A stretch of DNA of 64,000 bases from Malania oleifera (lineage: Eukaryota > Streptophyta > Magnoliopsida > Santalales > Ximeniaceae). Positions within the stretch are counted from its first letter, which is position 1. The number at the start of each line of letters is the position of its first letter. The stretch spans positions 150,777,748 through 150,841,747 of the forward strand of contig NC_080418.1 of assembly GCF_029873635.1 (NCBI RefSeq), read 5' to 3'. The translations under genes were made by a program, and so were the position numbers. Positions 43,633-56,664 of this stretch are shown here, one piece after another. The notes below the pieces were generated by a model. It was not told where the DNA came from. It saw nothing but the letters and a program-made list of their open reading frames with translations, and searched no databases.

Positions 43633-46380
43633 CCTAATGAGTAATCCAATTATTATCATTGTCTCTCTTAATTCTTTCTTTCTTTCTTCCATCCTTTCAT
43701 TTTTCTTTGGCTTGCACGAAAATTTTTTATCTAAAAGGGTTTTTTATTTATTTATTGATTTTAAAACTAATCAATGCTAAAATATTTGTTTAAAATAAAT
43801 AAAAAGTCTTATAATTAAAAGTATAATTTATTTTTTGTTATATTTTCTCTCTATGTATAACTCAAAATCTCTTTCAATCCCTTGTTTGCCCTTAACATTG
43901 AGTCGCATCCTAATGAGCAGGTCCTCCCCCCCCCCCCCCTCCCTCTTTAATTACAAGGATCATCACATAGAAAACATACTTTCACTAATTTACAAATGAA
44001 TCATGTTGGTATAAATGACATATATGAGTATTGCTTATAAATAAATAAACCCTATCTCATATATAGTATATATGAGTTCTATTCATAATTGGCATATATG
44101 TCACGCTAATAAAATAACATGTGATTCTCACTAATAAAATGATTGATGAACTCTCTGCACGTAATCAACATATATGTTGCCTTTTATATAATTAAGTAAC
44201 AGACGAGTTTGACTCGTAATTGACAAATAGCTTCTCGTAATCTAAACACAAATTAACATGAAAAAATTAAATAGTCTCAAACTTGAAAGTATCTTCGAAG
44301 GGTTGAGAGTTAGGGGCATGCAATTGATGAAAAACAAAATAACACCACAACCTTGTGAAAGAAGATTTTGATACATTAGCTCAAAGACAATTAATTAAGA
44401 AATGACAATAAATGTCTTGTAACTCTTGAGAAAAGGAAAAATAAATGAGTATAACCTCTCTAACTTCCTTTAAATTGAAGGTGCCTAATCAATTCAGATT
44501 AATATTTAGGGATAGATTTTGCCTCTCTCCTTCGACATTCAAACAAGTTGAAATGATTGAATTTTTTTTATTGGGATTCCTATTACTTTCATTGGATTAT
44601 TTGTAACTGCACGCGGTGATCAGTTGGACTTTTGATTAATTATCTTTTTTGTTTTATTGACTTCCTTATTTCTTTAGTCCGCTCGAGGTGAAAGTCGGAT
44701 TATTAAGTTAATGAAGTTACTTCACACCAAATTAAAGGTCTCCTACTACTATAAAATTAGACTCTAAGAGAAGGTGCCTAAGACATACCATAAATACTTT
44801 TTTAATTGCGGCCATATTTTATTTTATTTATTTGATTTATGATCTAAGCATCAGAGAGATTCCTGAAATATACAAGCTAGGTTCTCCAAAAAAAAATTTT
44901 TCCTTTCCTTTCAAGAAATCAAGATTGCGATGTAGTCGAACAAATGCTAATGGGAACAGTTATATATTAATTTTCTTCCTCAATTTTCCTAGTAATCAAA
45001 TACGAAGAAGTTCACTTGTATTTTAATTCTATTTCTTAACATTTTTCAAGTTTTAATGGGTCCTAAAAATTCACCTAAATTAAGGATTTTGCTTGAAAGA
45101 AGTAGAGGGAAATAACAAATTCATTTTCAACATATATTCTCTCCACAACACGTATTATTAAATTATTTTTAAAAAATATGATTAAAATAAAATTAAAAAT
45201 CAAATATCCACAATTTGAAAAAAAAAACAATTTTTTATAATTTGCTATATTTTTTATTTTTACTTTCACGTTACATAATAATCAAACTTAAGAAATAAAA
45301 TTCCTTTTTTTTTTTTTAATGTTTTGAAGGCTAGGAGAAAAAAGTAACATCAAAGAGTAATTTTATATTATAATTTATCTAAATCTACGCAAATATAAAA
45401 TCAAATCCCAAAATCAACGCTTCCAAACATTACATAAAGTAAATCAATTCTCAATTACCATACACATACACACACATCATATAAATACTGTCGTGAAATA
45501 AATGCTATATAAATATATTGCGTCAAATTATTAATAATCAAACCAAAATTGATAATAAATAATATAAAAAATAAATTTGTAACTATCTATTGAGATAGTG
45601 TTCGGGAAAGTGCTAAAAATTTTGATTCTTTACTCCGTCTGTAACTCATCAAATATTGGGAAAATGAAAAAATATTAAAAAATTCACATTTTCATATTTG
45701 GTTATTGAGGAAAGCGAATATATATATATATATAAATCAAATTTATAAATAAAATTTTGATTTTACACGTCATTAAAATTTAGTTTTTCTTAATTTTTAA
45801 ACGCATTAAAACAAACTTTTATTTTTGAAAATATTTAATAGAGAAGGAAAATGTAAGGAAAAATGAGTTTACCCATTTTTTGGTTTTTTTTTTCTTTTCC
45901 CGAGTTAAATATTTGATCCAAACAGGCTCTCATGGTATCTTAAAAAAAAAATTCAAAATCAATAAATATTGAAATTTGTAATTTTTATGTCACAAGTATT
46001 CAATTTTATGAAAAGTAAAATTGAATACTTGCCCAGGCCCATCAGTTCTGTTTTAGGCTTTTATAAAAGCCTGCTGGCAGACCTAATAACTAATTCATGG
46101 GCCTAACCCTTCCTTGGACTTAGGTAGGCCACTTGTGGACCAAGACATGGGCCTCATCTGTGAGGCCGTGACCCTCCAAGGCTTGTAAGAGGTATATAGA
46201 GCATCTGTTGTGATGGCTTAGACTATATTAGGTTAAGCTTAGTATAATAAAGGTATGGAAGAGGAAGGCTCTTATCAATTTACATAGTATAAGATTAGTT
46301 AATCAAGCTTCGGTATGGACATTTTATGCCATGCAATTCATAACTAAACTTAAAATAATATGCGTGTGTAGAGAGCGGAC
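43633..46380. other. AT-rich intergenic DNA
   Basis: No gene seen. It contains a C-homopolymer (about 43927-43939), many poly-A/T tracts, and an unassigned GC-richer stretch at 46030-46230 (AGGCTTTTATAAAAGCCTGC hairpin at about 46051). Confidence 0.45.
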
Positions 46381-46384
46381 TATT

Positions 46385-46612
46385 CCTTTCCCTCTTTCTC
46401 GAGTTTTTTACTTGATAGAAAACCACAATAGCATTATGATGAAAAAATGAAACTCTCATTATGTTTATATACCGTCTATGACAAATCTTAGACTATTTTC
46501 TTCTCTCTTTCTCGATTTTTTTACTTGGTAGAAAACCACAATAGCATTAGGATGTAAATATGAAACTCTCTTTGTGTTTATATACCGTTTGTGATAAATC
46601 TTACTCTTTGTT
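46385..46612. repeat. Tandem duplication of about 115 bp
   Basis: Two adjacent copies sharing AGAAAACCACAATAGCATTA and GTTTATATACCGTYTRTGA: about 46385-46498 and 46499-46612. Confidence 0.85.
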
Positions 46613-47463
46613 GGTTCTGCCTGTCCAAATAAGCACATACTAGCCTAATTTCATTAGTTAAAGGTATGAATATATTGAATATGAAATATGACGATCGCAT
46701 GTCATCATACTCATTTATTTCAAAATCTTGAAAGGTCTAAAATTCAAGTTAGCATGTCTGTCACGAAGTAAGATATATCAATCTATAAAATTCTAATGGC
46801 TAAGTAATAAAAAGGATTATATGTACTACCCTTTGCATTGTTTTATTTTCATTACGGATATTTTAATATATTTAACAACTAGCGTGTATTTTATAAAAAT
46901 AATTATAATCAAAACATGAGATAGGATAGTTATTATAGTTGGTCCAATTCAGTCCCGCAATTGGTTTAATTTTTTTGGGAAAAAAAAAAAACCTATATGT
47001 TTTATTGCACTAATTAGGGCCTTAATGCATGTAATGTTCTTTCTCTATTTATGAGTTTCTATTTATTTATTTTATTTATGAAGACTTGCTATTAGGGGAT
47101 GTCAACATGTTTTTTAGTATTGAAAAATAGTTATCTTTATTAGTTGATGATGGGTACTATTTTTATTTTTATTTTCATTTTTAATTTGTTCTATTTTGTT
47201 TTTTATAGAGCCATTCCAATGGGCAAGAGTACTATTAGGAAAGTGTATAAGTAGGGCATGCCAATCGATTTCATTTTTAAGCATCCTCTTCAACATCAAA
47301 CTCACGATTATGCAATTGAAATGGCGCTTCTTCTAAGTTACGTTGGCTTTGAGGCAATATCATCCTTTTTTCAACTCTAAAAGTTAGCTCATGAGGTGAG
47401 ACTTTCTTTCACACTTAATAATTGACCACTAAGCCCCTTCCACAATCGATGTGGGACAACTCC
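46613..47463. other. Intergenic DNA, no gene seen
   Basis: AT-rich; no recognised protein, RNA gene or element boundary. Confidence 0.4.
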
Positions 47464-47849
47464 TGTAACAACCCCAACACGTCACATGGGCTTGGGGTGC
47501 TACTTTAATGACGTCTAGGTACCTGATATCTTATTCATCAAACATAATACACATATACGCAGCGAAAATAAAATACAAAATTCTCAAATTACATTACCAG
47601 AGTTCTAACTATCATTATACAACCCATAAAATTCCACAAAAATATACTATCTGTCCATACACAATACCTATATTTATATGACTATGAGGATATATTTGCT
47701 AGTGTATTTTTGCAGATGAAATGTTATTTTGAAAAGTAAAGCATGTTATAACTAAACTCATATGACCACACACTGTAAATAATTTATTCCTTCGTACTGA
47801 GATGTGTCACACCCAAATTATCTAAATTTTTTTAAGGGAACAAGGATAG
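47464..47849. repeat. Two gypsy LTR fragments in opposite orientation
   Basis: 47464-47690 starts TGTAACAACCCCAACACG and has GCAGCGAAAAT, matching LTR ends read on the minus strand (compare 34911-35070). 47750-47840 (GACCACACACTG, TGAGATGTGTCACACCC) matches the plus-strand LTR block seen at 11616-11690. Both are truncated. Confidence 0.6.
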
Positions 47850-49778
47850 TGTAACTACCCGAAGAATAATGGTATTTAAATAATAAAAAGGGAAAGAAAT
47901 GAAAATAGTAACAGAAAGAGGCAGTTGATGACATTGCACTTTGGGGATAATAACCGAAAATTTTTCCTTGGTCCTCGTCGATGAATACAGAGGATTCATC
48001 GATGAGGGTATAGCAGGACCTCATCGACGAGGACGAGCTTCATCGACGAGAAGATACCGAGAGAGGATTATTGGAAAGTCTGAAATTCGTCGACAAGGAG
48101 TTAGGTTCTTTAACGAACTTTCTACAGGACTTGTTGATGAGGTGACGTGGCTCATCGGCGAATTCCACAGTATAAATAGCACAAAACCTCGGTTAAACAC
48201 AGAATTTTAGCGCTGCTCTCTCTCCTCTCTCTCTCCTACGGCCCCTCTTCTATCTATCTTCGATTTCGGTCCTATCAGTCACCGGATCGACGATCTGAGG
48301 CCACCACGATGCTCCTGGTGAAATTCTCTTCAAGTCTACTAGGGCGGATCGTTGGTGGGATTGAGTCGAATTTCTCCCCATAATCAGGGTAAGGTCTTTT
48401 ATTCAGTTTTTGACCTTCTAACAGTTGTAGGAAATAATGTAGACCAAAAAATATTGATATTCTGTTATGGGAAATGTGGTTTTCAAGGTGTGGAATTGGA
48501 TGCCCTGCAAGTGTAGGACCAGTATACGATAGGGGCTTTTCGACAATTAGGTAAGGAAAACATGTTATGCTAAGAAAATCTAGTATGATTACAGTATGAA
48601 ATTTATGTTTTTACCAGATTATTATTCAGAGTATAAATTTATGCAATTTATTATTGAGGTTAAAGTGTTTTAAATTATTGTGTGGCATGAGAGTATAAAT
48701 AGCGTATAAAAACATGTTTATATAGTATTTTCAGGAATATGTTTTATAGAATATATAGACGGTGAAATGCGTTTATAGTGTCTTTCAGAATACCATGATT
48801 TTACAGTTTTACAGCACCATAACAAGTAGATTCACAGTTATCTCAGAAAAATATTGCTGATATAGTTACGGATTATTACAGTATCATGATTTATACAGTT
48901 ATTACAAAATCTGGTAAAACAGTTAGTTGTATATAAAAACATATTATATAGTATCAGACCTTGATGGATCAGACAGCAAAGCACGGTACCGTAGCTACAG
49001 ATAAACATATATTCAGTTCAGAGTGCAACCATTTAACTCAGATAGTAAGTGGTATGAGGTAGATCGTGCCTAGTTATGGACAAGTTCCCCATCAAATATG
49101 GTTGAGGAGGGCCGATTTGACCGAGGAGTATAGTGGTTTACCCTGGTCGGCCAGCCACGATAGATCCAGCTTTCGGACCGCACAAACCTGTTATGAGGGG
49201 TTAAATCATGATATACAGTCATCTAGGGAAATATTCTTAGATATTATAGTCTTATCAGATTTTTCGAAATAGTAGTATTATTATGAAAAGTAATTTCATA
49301 CAGTTTGACATGTTAAATTATGTAGTTAAAGGTTTTATAATATGTTATGTAGTATCAGCATTTTCAGTTTTAGTTATTTGTACTACTCTTAACTCAGATT
49401 AATTTTTACAAATCTACATCTCAGTAGCCACATACTAGTAATAGCATGTTTCGTCTTACTGAACTTTGATTCATTCTAGTGTTGAATTATTTTTCAGGTG
49501 AGTCAGTTGGGCGAGTGGAGCAGGCTTGCAGATAGAGGAGTTGTCAATTTGTCCTTTTGAGGGTGAGTGTTTTGGTGTTCAATTGTGTTAGCTCTAGTAT
49601 TAGTAAGAGTAGTTATTGAGAGTACAATGAAATATGTAATATTTGTGGAATATTTAGACACTTTGGTATTGTCTATATATATAAGGTTGTGTTTCATGTT
49701 ATTTGTTTTCCGCTGTGTAGGAAATTGTTTTAATTTAAAATAACAAAGAAGGTATAATTTTATAAGAAGGTTGTTACA
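47850..49778 (+). repeat. Tekay-like gypsy LTR (5' LTR of a mostly deleted element)
   Basis: 1929 bp, TGTAACTACCCGAAG to AAGGTTGTTACA, followed by a primer-binding site (TGGTATCAGAGC, 49782-49793). This makes it a 5' LTR. Almost no internal domain follows. It contains a U3 palindrome array and the TATA box GTATAAATAGC at 48170. Confidence 0.82.
47974..48162 (+). promoter_or_regulatory. Eight-palindrome U3 array, gypsy LTR at 47850
   Basis: Centres after 47979, 48000, 48025, 48044, 48091, 48111, 48135 and 48156; spacings 21-25-19-47-20-24-21. GATACCGAGAGAGG lies in the central spacer. The TATA box begins about 14 bp after the last centre. Confidence 0.82.
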
Positions 49779-49859
49779 ATGTGGTATCAGAGCATTATAA
49801 GTGTTATAGTATAAAAAAAAAAAAAAAAATAGATCGGGTGATAGAACTCCGTGACCATA

Positions 49860-50187
49860 GGGAGTTGGGACCCTGACACGAAGGGCGAGTTTTTGGTGGA
49901 CTAGGGAGGTGTGATTCCCTAGGGTTGTATTGTTTTTGGGTATGAGATAGTATTGTGTATATGTGTATGTTAGTACTCTGGATATTGTATTATGGATGAT
50001 ATGAAAATACTGTCTTCCACTGTTAGATTTTATAAATAAAATAACTTTTTACCCGGTATCCAATGCTGGTTGGGTCATATGAATAGTAATATGGTGGTTG
50101 ACGTGGCCGATTTGTGGATGTTGTTGAGGACGTGTAAATTATTTATTATTATTTATAAAAAAAAATTACTAAAATCAGGGTGTCACA
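49860..50187 (+). repeat. 3'-terminal piece of a gypsy LTR
   Basis: The order of words (GGTGTGATTCCCTAGGG, GTACTCTGGATATTGTATTA, ACCCGGTATCCAATGCTGG, ending AAAATCAGGGTGTCACA) follows the last 300 bp of the solo LTR at 18326-20280 more than it follows the neighbouring LTR. It abuts copia pol at 50188. Confidence 0.6.
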
Positions 50188-50981
50188 CCGGTCACTTTTG
50201 TCTCTCTGAGGACCAGGCTCCACAGACAGATGAAGAGAAGGACTTCAAGGCCAAGGTACCGTACGACCCAGCCATTGGAAGTTTTATGTACGTCGTGGTT
50301 GGTACTAGACCAGGCATTAGTCAAGCAATGGGAGCTGTCAGCAGGTTTATGTCAAATCCAGTGAAGACTCATTGGGAAGCAGTGAAGTGGATATTGAGAT
50401 ATTTATGTGACACTATTGATAAGTGCCTATGTTTTGGCAAAGGATATTTGAAAATTTGAGGATATGTTGATGCCAATTTTACAGGTGAAATAGATCATCG
50501 TAGAAGCACCACTGGATATGTGTTCACTGCTGGCACAACAACTGTTAGTTCGATGTCACAAATACAAAAGATTGTTATTTTATCTACTACGAAGCTGAGT
50601 CTGTAGCAGTGACAAAAACCAGTAGATAGATGATTTGGCTTCAAGGTTTGTTAACAAAGCTCGGAATAAAGCAGGAAGAAATGTTTTACACGACGACAGT
50701 TACAGTGTGATATATCTGGTAAAGAACTCTGCATTTCATTCAAGAATCAAACACATTGGATTACGTTATCATTTCGTCAGATCTCTGTTAGAGGATGAAG
50801 TGTCGACACTGGAACAAATCTAAGGTAGCAGGAATCCGACAGATATGTTGACAAAGATGGTGAATACAGAGAAGTTAAAGTTGTGCTCAACTTCAATTGG
50901 TCTTCATACTTGAAAGCAAATTTAAGCACATCATTATTTATATACCGATTGAGATAGTATCTCCGTCTCCAAGTGGGAGAT
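50188..50981 (+). pseudogene. Copia pol 3' fragment (end of RT, RNase H), element D
   Basis: Encodes TGHFCLSEDQAPQTDEEKDF, GSFMYVVVGTRPGISQA, HWEAVKWILRYLCDTIDK and, after a stop at 50458, HRRSTTGYVF. Many later stops and shifts. It ends with the PPT CCAAGTGGGAGATTGT and a 3' LTR. Related to copia C (4334-5843) but in the opposite orientation. Confidence 0.88.
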
Positions 50982-51454
50982 TGTTAAGCTGAAATGGAAA
51001 TGGATAAAATGGAAACGGATTAAATGGAAATGGAAAATTAAATGGCCTTGAAGAGGATGAGTTGTAGATGAAAATAAGTCGCGGAGGAGCCAGGTTTCAT
51101 GTGCTGTAATGATAATGCCTGCGTGCTAAAATAACCCATTAAATATCCAAATTACTCCCTTCGCTTCCTATCAATTCAATATAGCTATATAATAAAGCAA
51201 TTGTACGCGAATGTGAATATAGTAAAGTGAGTGAGCAAGGAATGCGAGAGTGCTGAAGGTGAGAGAGAGAAAAATGTGAGAAGAGTTGAGTTGAGTGTGT
51301 GTGTCTACTCCTTTTGTTTTTCTCGGAGGTTATAGTATATTTGGTGTGCTCTGTGGACGCAGGTCAGATTAGACCGAAATACGTAAATCTTGTAATTTTA
51401 TTTTGTGTGTTTATTTTACTTGTGTGTGTTATTATTGTTTTTAGATTCCTAATA
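50982..51454 (+). repeat. Copia D 3' LTR
   Basis: About 473 bp, TGTTAAGCTGAAATGG to GATTCCTAATA. Its first 80 bp consist of AAATGGAAA/AAACGGATT-type short repeats. GTGCTCTGTGGACGCAGGTC near 51341-51365 is shared with the LTR of copia C. Confidence 0.75.
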
Positions 51455-52540
51455 AGGGGGGAACCTTACTTGTTATGATACAATGTAATGCAAGGGCGAA
51501 CGAGTAGTTGTAAAAGGTCCAAAATTTGGTTTTCTTAAGGGATGCTCAACTTCTAGATTACTTGGTGTGTGTCATGGCAGACTTAGTGACCAGGTTCGAC
51601 AACAAGGTGAGAGCTCAAAAGGCCTAACCCATGCTTTCTCTTTATTTATTTATTTTTAAATTTTGATTACTTTTGTAAAAGAATAAGTTGAATCATCGTG
51701 GTTTGTTGACTTTTTAAATTTGTATTGTGCTAATATGAGAGAGAGAGAGTTAAAGCACATGTATCAGTAATTATTATTATTTTTAAATAATTACATAGTG
51801 ATATATAGTGTGATAGTTAAAGTAAGTACTAATTTTAAATTTATTTATAATGATTGACTACTTTTTAGACCAATATCTAATAATTAACCAAACCGAATTA
51901 TTAAGTATGATTTAAAATTTAAAATCACTAAAAATATTTTTTTTTTATAATAATCAACATGTAAATTGAAAATATTTTTTTTTAAAAATTAAGTATGAAT
52001 ATTAGATTAACACAACTTTTAAAATTTAAATTATTAACATTCTATATGGTATATTGTATTTATTGAATGGGCCAAACCAAAATGAAAATGATAACCAAGA
52101 AAATAAAAACTCTCAACCAAAGCCTAGCTAAAAAAATGATTAACCGATTTTTCAATTTGATTTCATTCTATTTTATGATTTGATTCGGTTCTTGTATTTT
52201 TCTTACTCACTCCTAATTATCAGTACTTTTATAGATAAATATTTTTTGTAGGAAAATAATTTTCATAAGTGATTTTACATGATCCTTAAAACCTTTTTTT
52301 ACTCGTGTTACACTTTCTCATCGTCCATCATTTCCATCAAATATATATATATATATATATATTATTATTTGAGTAATTGAATTTAAGATGCGTACTTTTC
52401 TTTTTTCAACTTTTGATAGGACACATTTTTTGCCCTCACAGAAACAAAAGCCCCACGTCCACCATTGGCAAACAAAGAGGATGACAAAAGCTTTTATTTT
52501 TATTTTTTATTTTTTATTTTTTCTCCTTTAATCATTCTTA
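51455..52540. other. AT-rich intergenic DNA
   Basis: A 150-bp GC-richer stretch after the LTR (51455-51640) is unassigned. The rest is AT-rich with a (TA)n run at about 52340-52360. No gene. Confidence 0.45.
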
Positions 52541-52854
52541 GGCTGCGTTTGGAGTGTTTGATTTTAGAAATAGATTAGTTTTAAGAGATTAGTTACAATT
52601 AATTATAAAAAAAATTATGTTATTATTATAAAGCAAATAACAATGTGAATCATTTTATGATTCCATAATAAGGAATAGAAAATGAATAACTATTTCCAAA
52701 TTTTATATTATGGAAATGTCTATTCATTTTTTATTATATGTCGAATGAAATTATTAAGAATAAATAAAAAATAATTATTCCTTTGATTTTTAAAATTTAA
52801 ATTATATTCCATCTTATTTCAAAGAATAACTATTTTACTGAACCAAACAAGGCG
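52541..52854. mobile_element. Tourist-like (PIF/Harbinger) MITE
   Basis: 314 bp with imperfect terminal inverted repeats GGCTGCGTTTGG and CCAAACAAGGCG, flanked by TTA at 52538-52540 and 52855-52857, the target duplication typical of this superfamily. Non-coding, AT-rich interior. Confidence 0.7.
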
Positions 52855-52857
52855 TTA

Positions 52858-55019
52858 GGGCACAAGTAAAGATATTACCATTTTATATGATTTGACTCCA
52901 TTTGACAGGGATTTGACTATCACATTATCTGCGATATTACAATTTTCTAAGAGTGTCACAATGCATTAAGAAATTAAAAAATCAAAATATCTAGTTTTTA
53001 TGAAATTTCAAGACTACCAAAATAATCTTAACGCGTGATAACTTCTTGTTATTTGTCACGATTGAGGTGATAGTTTCTACCATGGTTTAAAGGTTGGATC
53101 AAACCATTTAGTTTGACTGGAACCGGTCGCCCGTCTAGTTTCAATGAAGTTAGAAAATTAAAATGTAAGAATTTAGTTCAGAACTGATCAGTATGGTTTG
53201 AACCAGTTAGAATCGACCAAAATCGGCCAGAGCTGGGTTTGTAGCTGGGTCAACCCAATTAAACTTATTTAAATTTAAAAATGGCACAGTGCATTTTATA
53301 ATTTTAAAATATTTATTATATACATTTCATGTAAATTAAATGACTAAAAAAATAAAAAAGAGTTTCCTCCACCTTTTCATTTTCATTCCTTTTGCCAAGT
53401 CCTTAGTCCAAACAGATCTATAAGCTTTCGAGGAAAAAAAAAGAAAAAACAAACAAACTTCTCTAGACTCGTGAGAAATATTTTGGATTATGACACCATA
53501 CCTTTTTTTCCCTAAATTGCTTATATATATATATATATTTAAAACAAGTTTATTCTTATTAATTATTATCTAAATTACATCTACGAACACAACCAAAATT
53601 AAATTAATTTGATCTTAAATAAATTAGTTTAATATTTCTAATATCTTTCTTATGCAATGCATTATGTTAATTTTATGAATGGAATTATTACTCTTGAATT
53701 GTATAAAATCTAAATCCAGTATAGGAAAAAATAAAAAAAATTTAATTTCAAATCAACCAAAATTCTTTTAATTCCAAATAAAAAATTTCTCACAATGTGC
53801 AATAATTCAATCTGTCTATTTTTAAAAATCTCATACTTTAACTTCGCATAAATTCAAATGGTTAAGATTTTGTTTTACATGTACAACTATTAAGCTAAGT
53901 CTCGCTGATTATGGCAAAGTTCGGAATGCGGACATGGCTTTTGTGCATTAGTTGGACGTTCGATCAGCCCGACCTCCGGGACAGGGGGTCCGAAGGGCTC
54001 GTTAGTGGCTGAAGTTCCTATGTAATCAACAAAAAAAAAAAAAAAAAGAGGGTAAAATCCAACAACACCTCCTAAATTTTTTTAATTTGACACTCCACCC
54101 CCTTGAACTTTTAGAAACTACTAAAAGCCCCGTATTGTTTAATATTATTTAGAAAACAAACCTTCTATTATTTGACTGTTACTCATTCGTCTAAATGAAA
54201 AATTAAATTGTACCCTTAATAAAATAATATTTTACCCTTTTCAGTTATTTTTGGTAAGATAAATTAAGAAAATGACAATAATTTAATAAATTAAGTTAGG
54301 AAAATGATCAATTGAGTATAGTAGATTTTAAAAATTGAACTTACAAGCGAATTGAACACGCAATGACTAGCTCGAGTTGACTAGTTGACATAAACATGAC
54401 AACATAATTAAATTATTATTTTAAAAATAAAAATATAAAAAATATATAAGTAGTGCCAATAATTTAGGAGAAAATACTCGGATATTACATTGTTCCAAAA
54501 TATTTGTTATATACATTTCATGTAAATTAAATGACTACAAAATAAAATGTAATTTTAAAATCGACTCTAATCAACTAGTTGATCGAACTGCAACTCAATT
54601 TTTCGGTGTGTAGTTGAATACTATATCTAATAATATAGTAACTTGAATAAAATTAGGAGAAAACAACGAATTTACTTGAACAAAGTTCAATCAATTAATA
54701 CAAATTTATTATGTTAATGTCAATTTGTTGATCCAAGTTGATAATATCAGGTGGACCGATCAATTTGAGAATAACTCTTTTATTTGTGTGGTCAATTTTC
54801 AAGACGTTATACTAATCAATTTCCTCAGTTTAGTTTATTAATTTGATATCTTTTTTAAAATATCATTTCATTATGGATATTTTTTTTTTCACATATACTT
54901 CACGATTGACCAACAAAAGGTTTACTATGTCAGCTAAAAATAAATTTAAATATTTTCTTTTGATAATTTCAAAAAATTCAAGGAGCAAAGTGTTATTAGA
55001 AAAATTCAGTGAGAATTGC
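52858..55019. other. AT-rich intergenic DNA with possible SINE
   Basis: No gene. 53080-53270 has degenerate AACCGGTT-type words. 53900-54045 is GC-richer, contains GACGTTCGATCAGCC (resembling a pol III B box) and ends in a 17-A run: a possible SINE, but no target duplication was found. Confidence 0.35.
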
Positions 55020-55220
55020 TAGTAGGGGTATATTCGAGTTGAGTTGAATCAACATAGTAAAATACTCGAACTTAATTCGATTCAACTTGAAAATGTTAAG
55101 TTTGAAACTCGAAACAGACTCAATTAATTTCACAATTGTTAAACTTGAATTCGAATAAGTCACAAGTTCATAAAACTCGAGTTTGGCTCGATTGTAAATT
55201 AGTAGTAAATGCATTTATGA
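55020..55220. repeat. CTCGAGTT-rich repeat, left of LINE
   Basis: Degenerate AAACTCGAGTTTGGCTCGA words. Continues in kind at 56665-56830, so the LINE appears to lie within this repeat. Confidence 0.5.
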
Positions 55221-55245
55221 ATAAATACAATTGTAAAAACTAAGA

Positions 55246-56604
55246 AAATGCCAGATGAATTGAGGAAAAGCACTTTAATACCTATATACAAAAATAAAGG
55301 AGATATTCAAAATTGTAATAACTATCGTGGAATTAAACTTATGAGTCATACGATGAAACTATGGGAAAGAGTAGTTGAACAAAGATTAAGGTTAGAAACG
55401 AAGATCTCAGAAAATCAATTTGGTTTTATGCCTGGGAGATCTACCACAGAAGCTATTTATCTTTTAAGAAAATTAATGGAAAAGTTTAGGGAAAAGAAGA
55501 GGGACTTGCATATGATATTTATTGACCTTGAGAAAGCATATGATAGGATACTTAGGAAAGTTTTATGGTGGGTTTTAGAAAAAAAGGGTGTATGTTGTAG
55601 GTATACCGATGTCATTAAGGATATGTACGATGGAGTAATGACTAGTGTAAAGACTATAGATGGAGAAACTAGAGAATTTCCAATTACCATAGGTGTACAT
55701 CAAGGATCTGCTTTGAGTCCTTATCTTTTTGCTTTAGTGATGGACCAATTGACTAAGAGTATTCAAAAGAAGGTTCCATGGTATATGTTGTTTGCAGATG
55801 ATATTGTATTAATTGATGAAACTAGGGATGGAGTAGAGGCTGAGTTAGAATTATGGAGAGAAGCTTTGGAATCCAGAGGCTTTAAGATAAGTAGAAATAA
55901 AACAGAATATATGAAATGTAATTTTAGTAATGATAGGAGGAATATTGGAGACAAAGTTAAACTTGATGATGAAGAAATAAATAGTACTTGTAGATTTCGA
56001 TACCTTGGATTTATTATGCAAGCTGAATGAGAAATTGAAGATGATGTAATGCATAGAGTTAAAGCAGGTTGGGTAAAATGGAGAAGTTCTTCAAGTATTA
56101 TATGTGATCGTAGAATACCCTTAAAATTGAAAGGGAAGTTTTATAGGACATCTATAAGACCAGCTATGCTATATGGATCAGAATGTTGGGCGACGAAGAA
56201 ATATAATATCCAAAAAGTAAAAGTTGCCGAGATGAGGATGCTTAGATGGATGAGTGGTATAACATTAAAAGATAAATTAAGGAATGAACATATTCGTGGT
56301 AAGTTAGGTGTAGCTCCTATAGAAGATAAGATAAGGGAAGGACGACTCAGATGGTATGAACACTTGCATCGTAGGCCTTATAGTGCACCTGTGAGGAAGA
56401 GTGACTTAGTTACTGTGGGGGGCAGTAGAAGGGGTAGGAGTAGACCTAAAATAACTTGGGAGGAGATAGTGAGTAAGGATTTAATGTCTTTGAATCTATC
56501 AAAAGAAATGGTCCATGATCGCATAAATTGGCGAAAAAAGATTCATATAGCCGACCCCACTTAGTAGGACTAAGGCTTGGTTTTGTTGTTGTTGTTGTTG
56601 TTGT
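55246..56604 (+). mobile_element. RTE-type LINE, 5'-truncated, ORF nearly intact
   Basis: Non-LTR retrotransposon carrying reverse transcriptase and the C-terminal region. The open frame starts at PDELRKSTLIPIYKNKGDI (RT motif 1) and contains FGFMPGRSTTEAIYLLRKL, FIDLEKAYDRI, HQGSALSPYLFALVMD and the catalytic LFADDIVLIDE. One in-frame TGA at 56028 interrupts it. It then runs through [19 protein letters not shown] to KKIHIADPT and its natural stop, then a (GTT)n tail at about 56580-56604. The N-terminal endonuclease is absent because of 5' truncation. This is the longest and best-preserved of three copies here (others at 27493 and 33141). Confidence 0.92.
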
Positions 56605-56664
56605 TATGTAATATACATATAATATTAAATAGATATTATATGACATATATATTACAAAAAATAA

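Noticed and set aside
43927-43939. C-homopolymer as a regulatory G-quadruplex
   Set aside because: A single short homopolymer with no further G/C runs; more likely slippage or assembly noise.
53900-54045. tRNA gene because of a B-box-like GTTCGATC
   Set aside because: No cloverleaf could be drawn by eye and the segment ends in a poly-A tail; at most a SINE.
55248-56030. 260-codon open frame as a host gene
   Set aside because: Contains FADD-type reverse transcriptase motifs and belongs to an RTE LINE.
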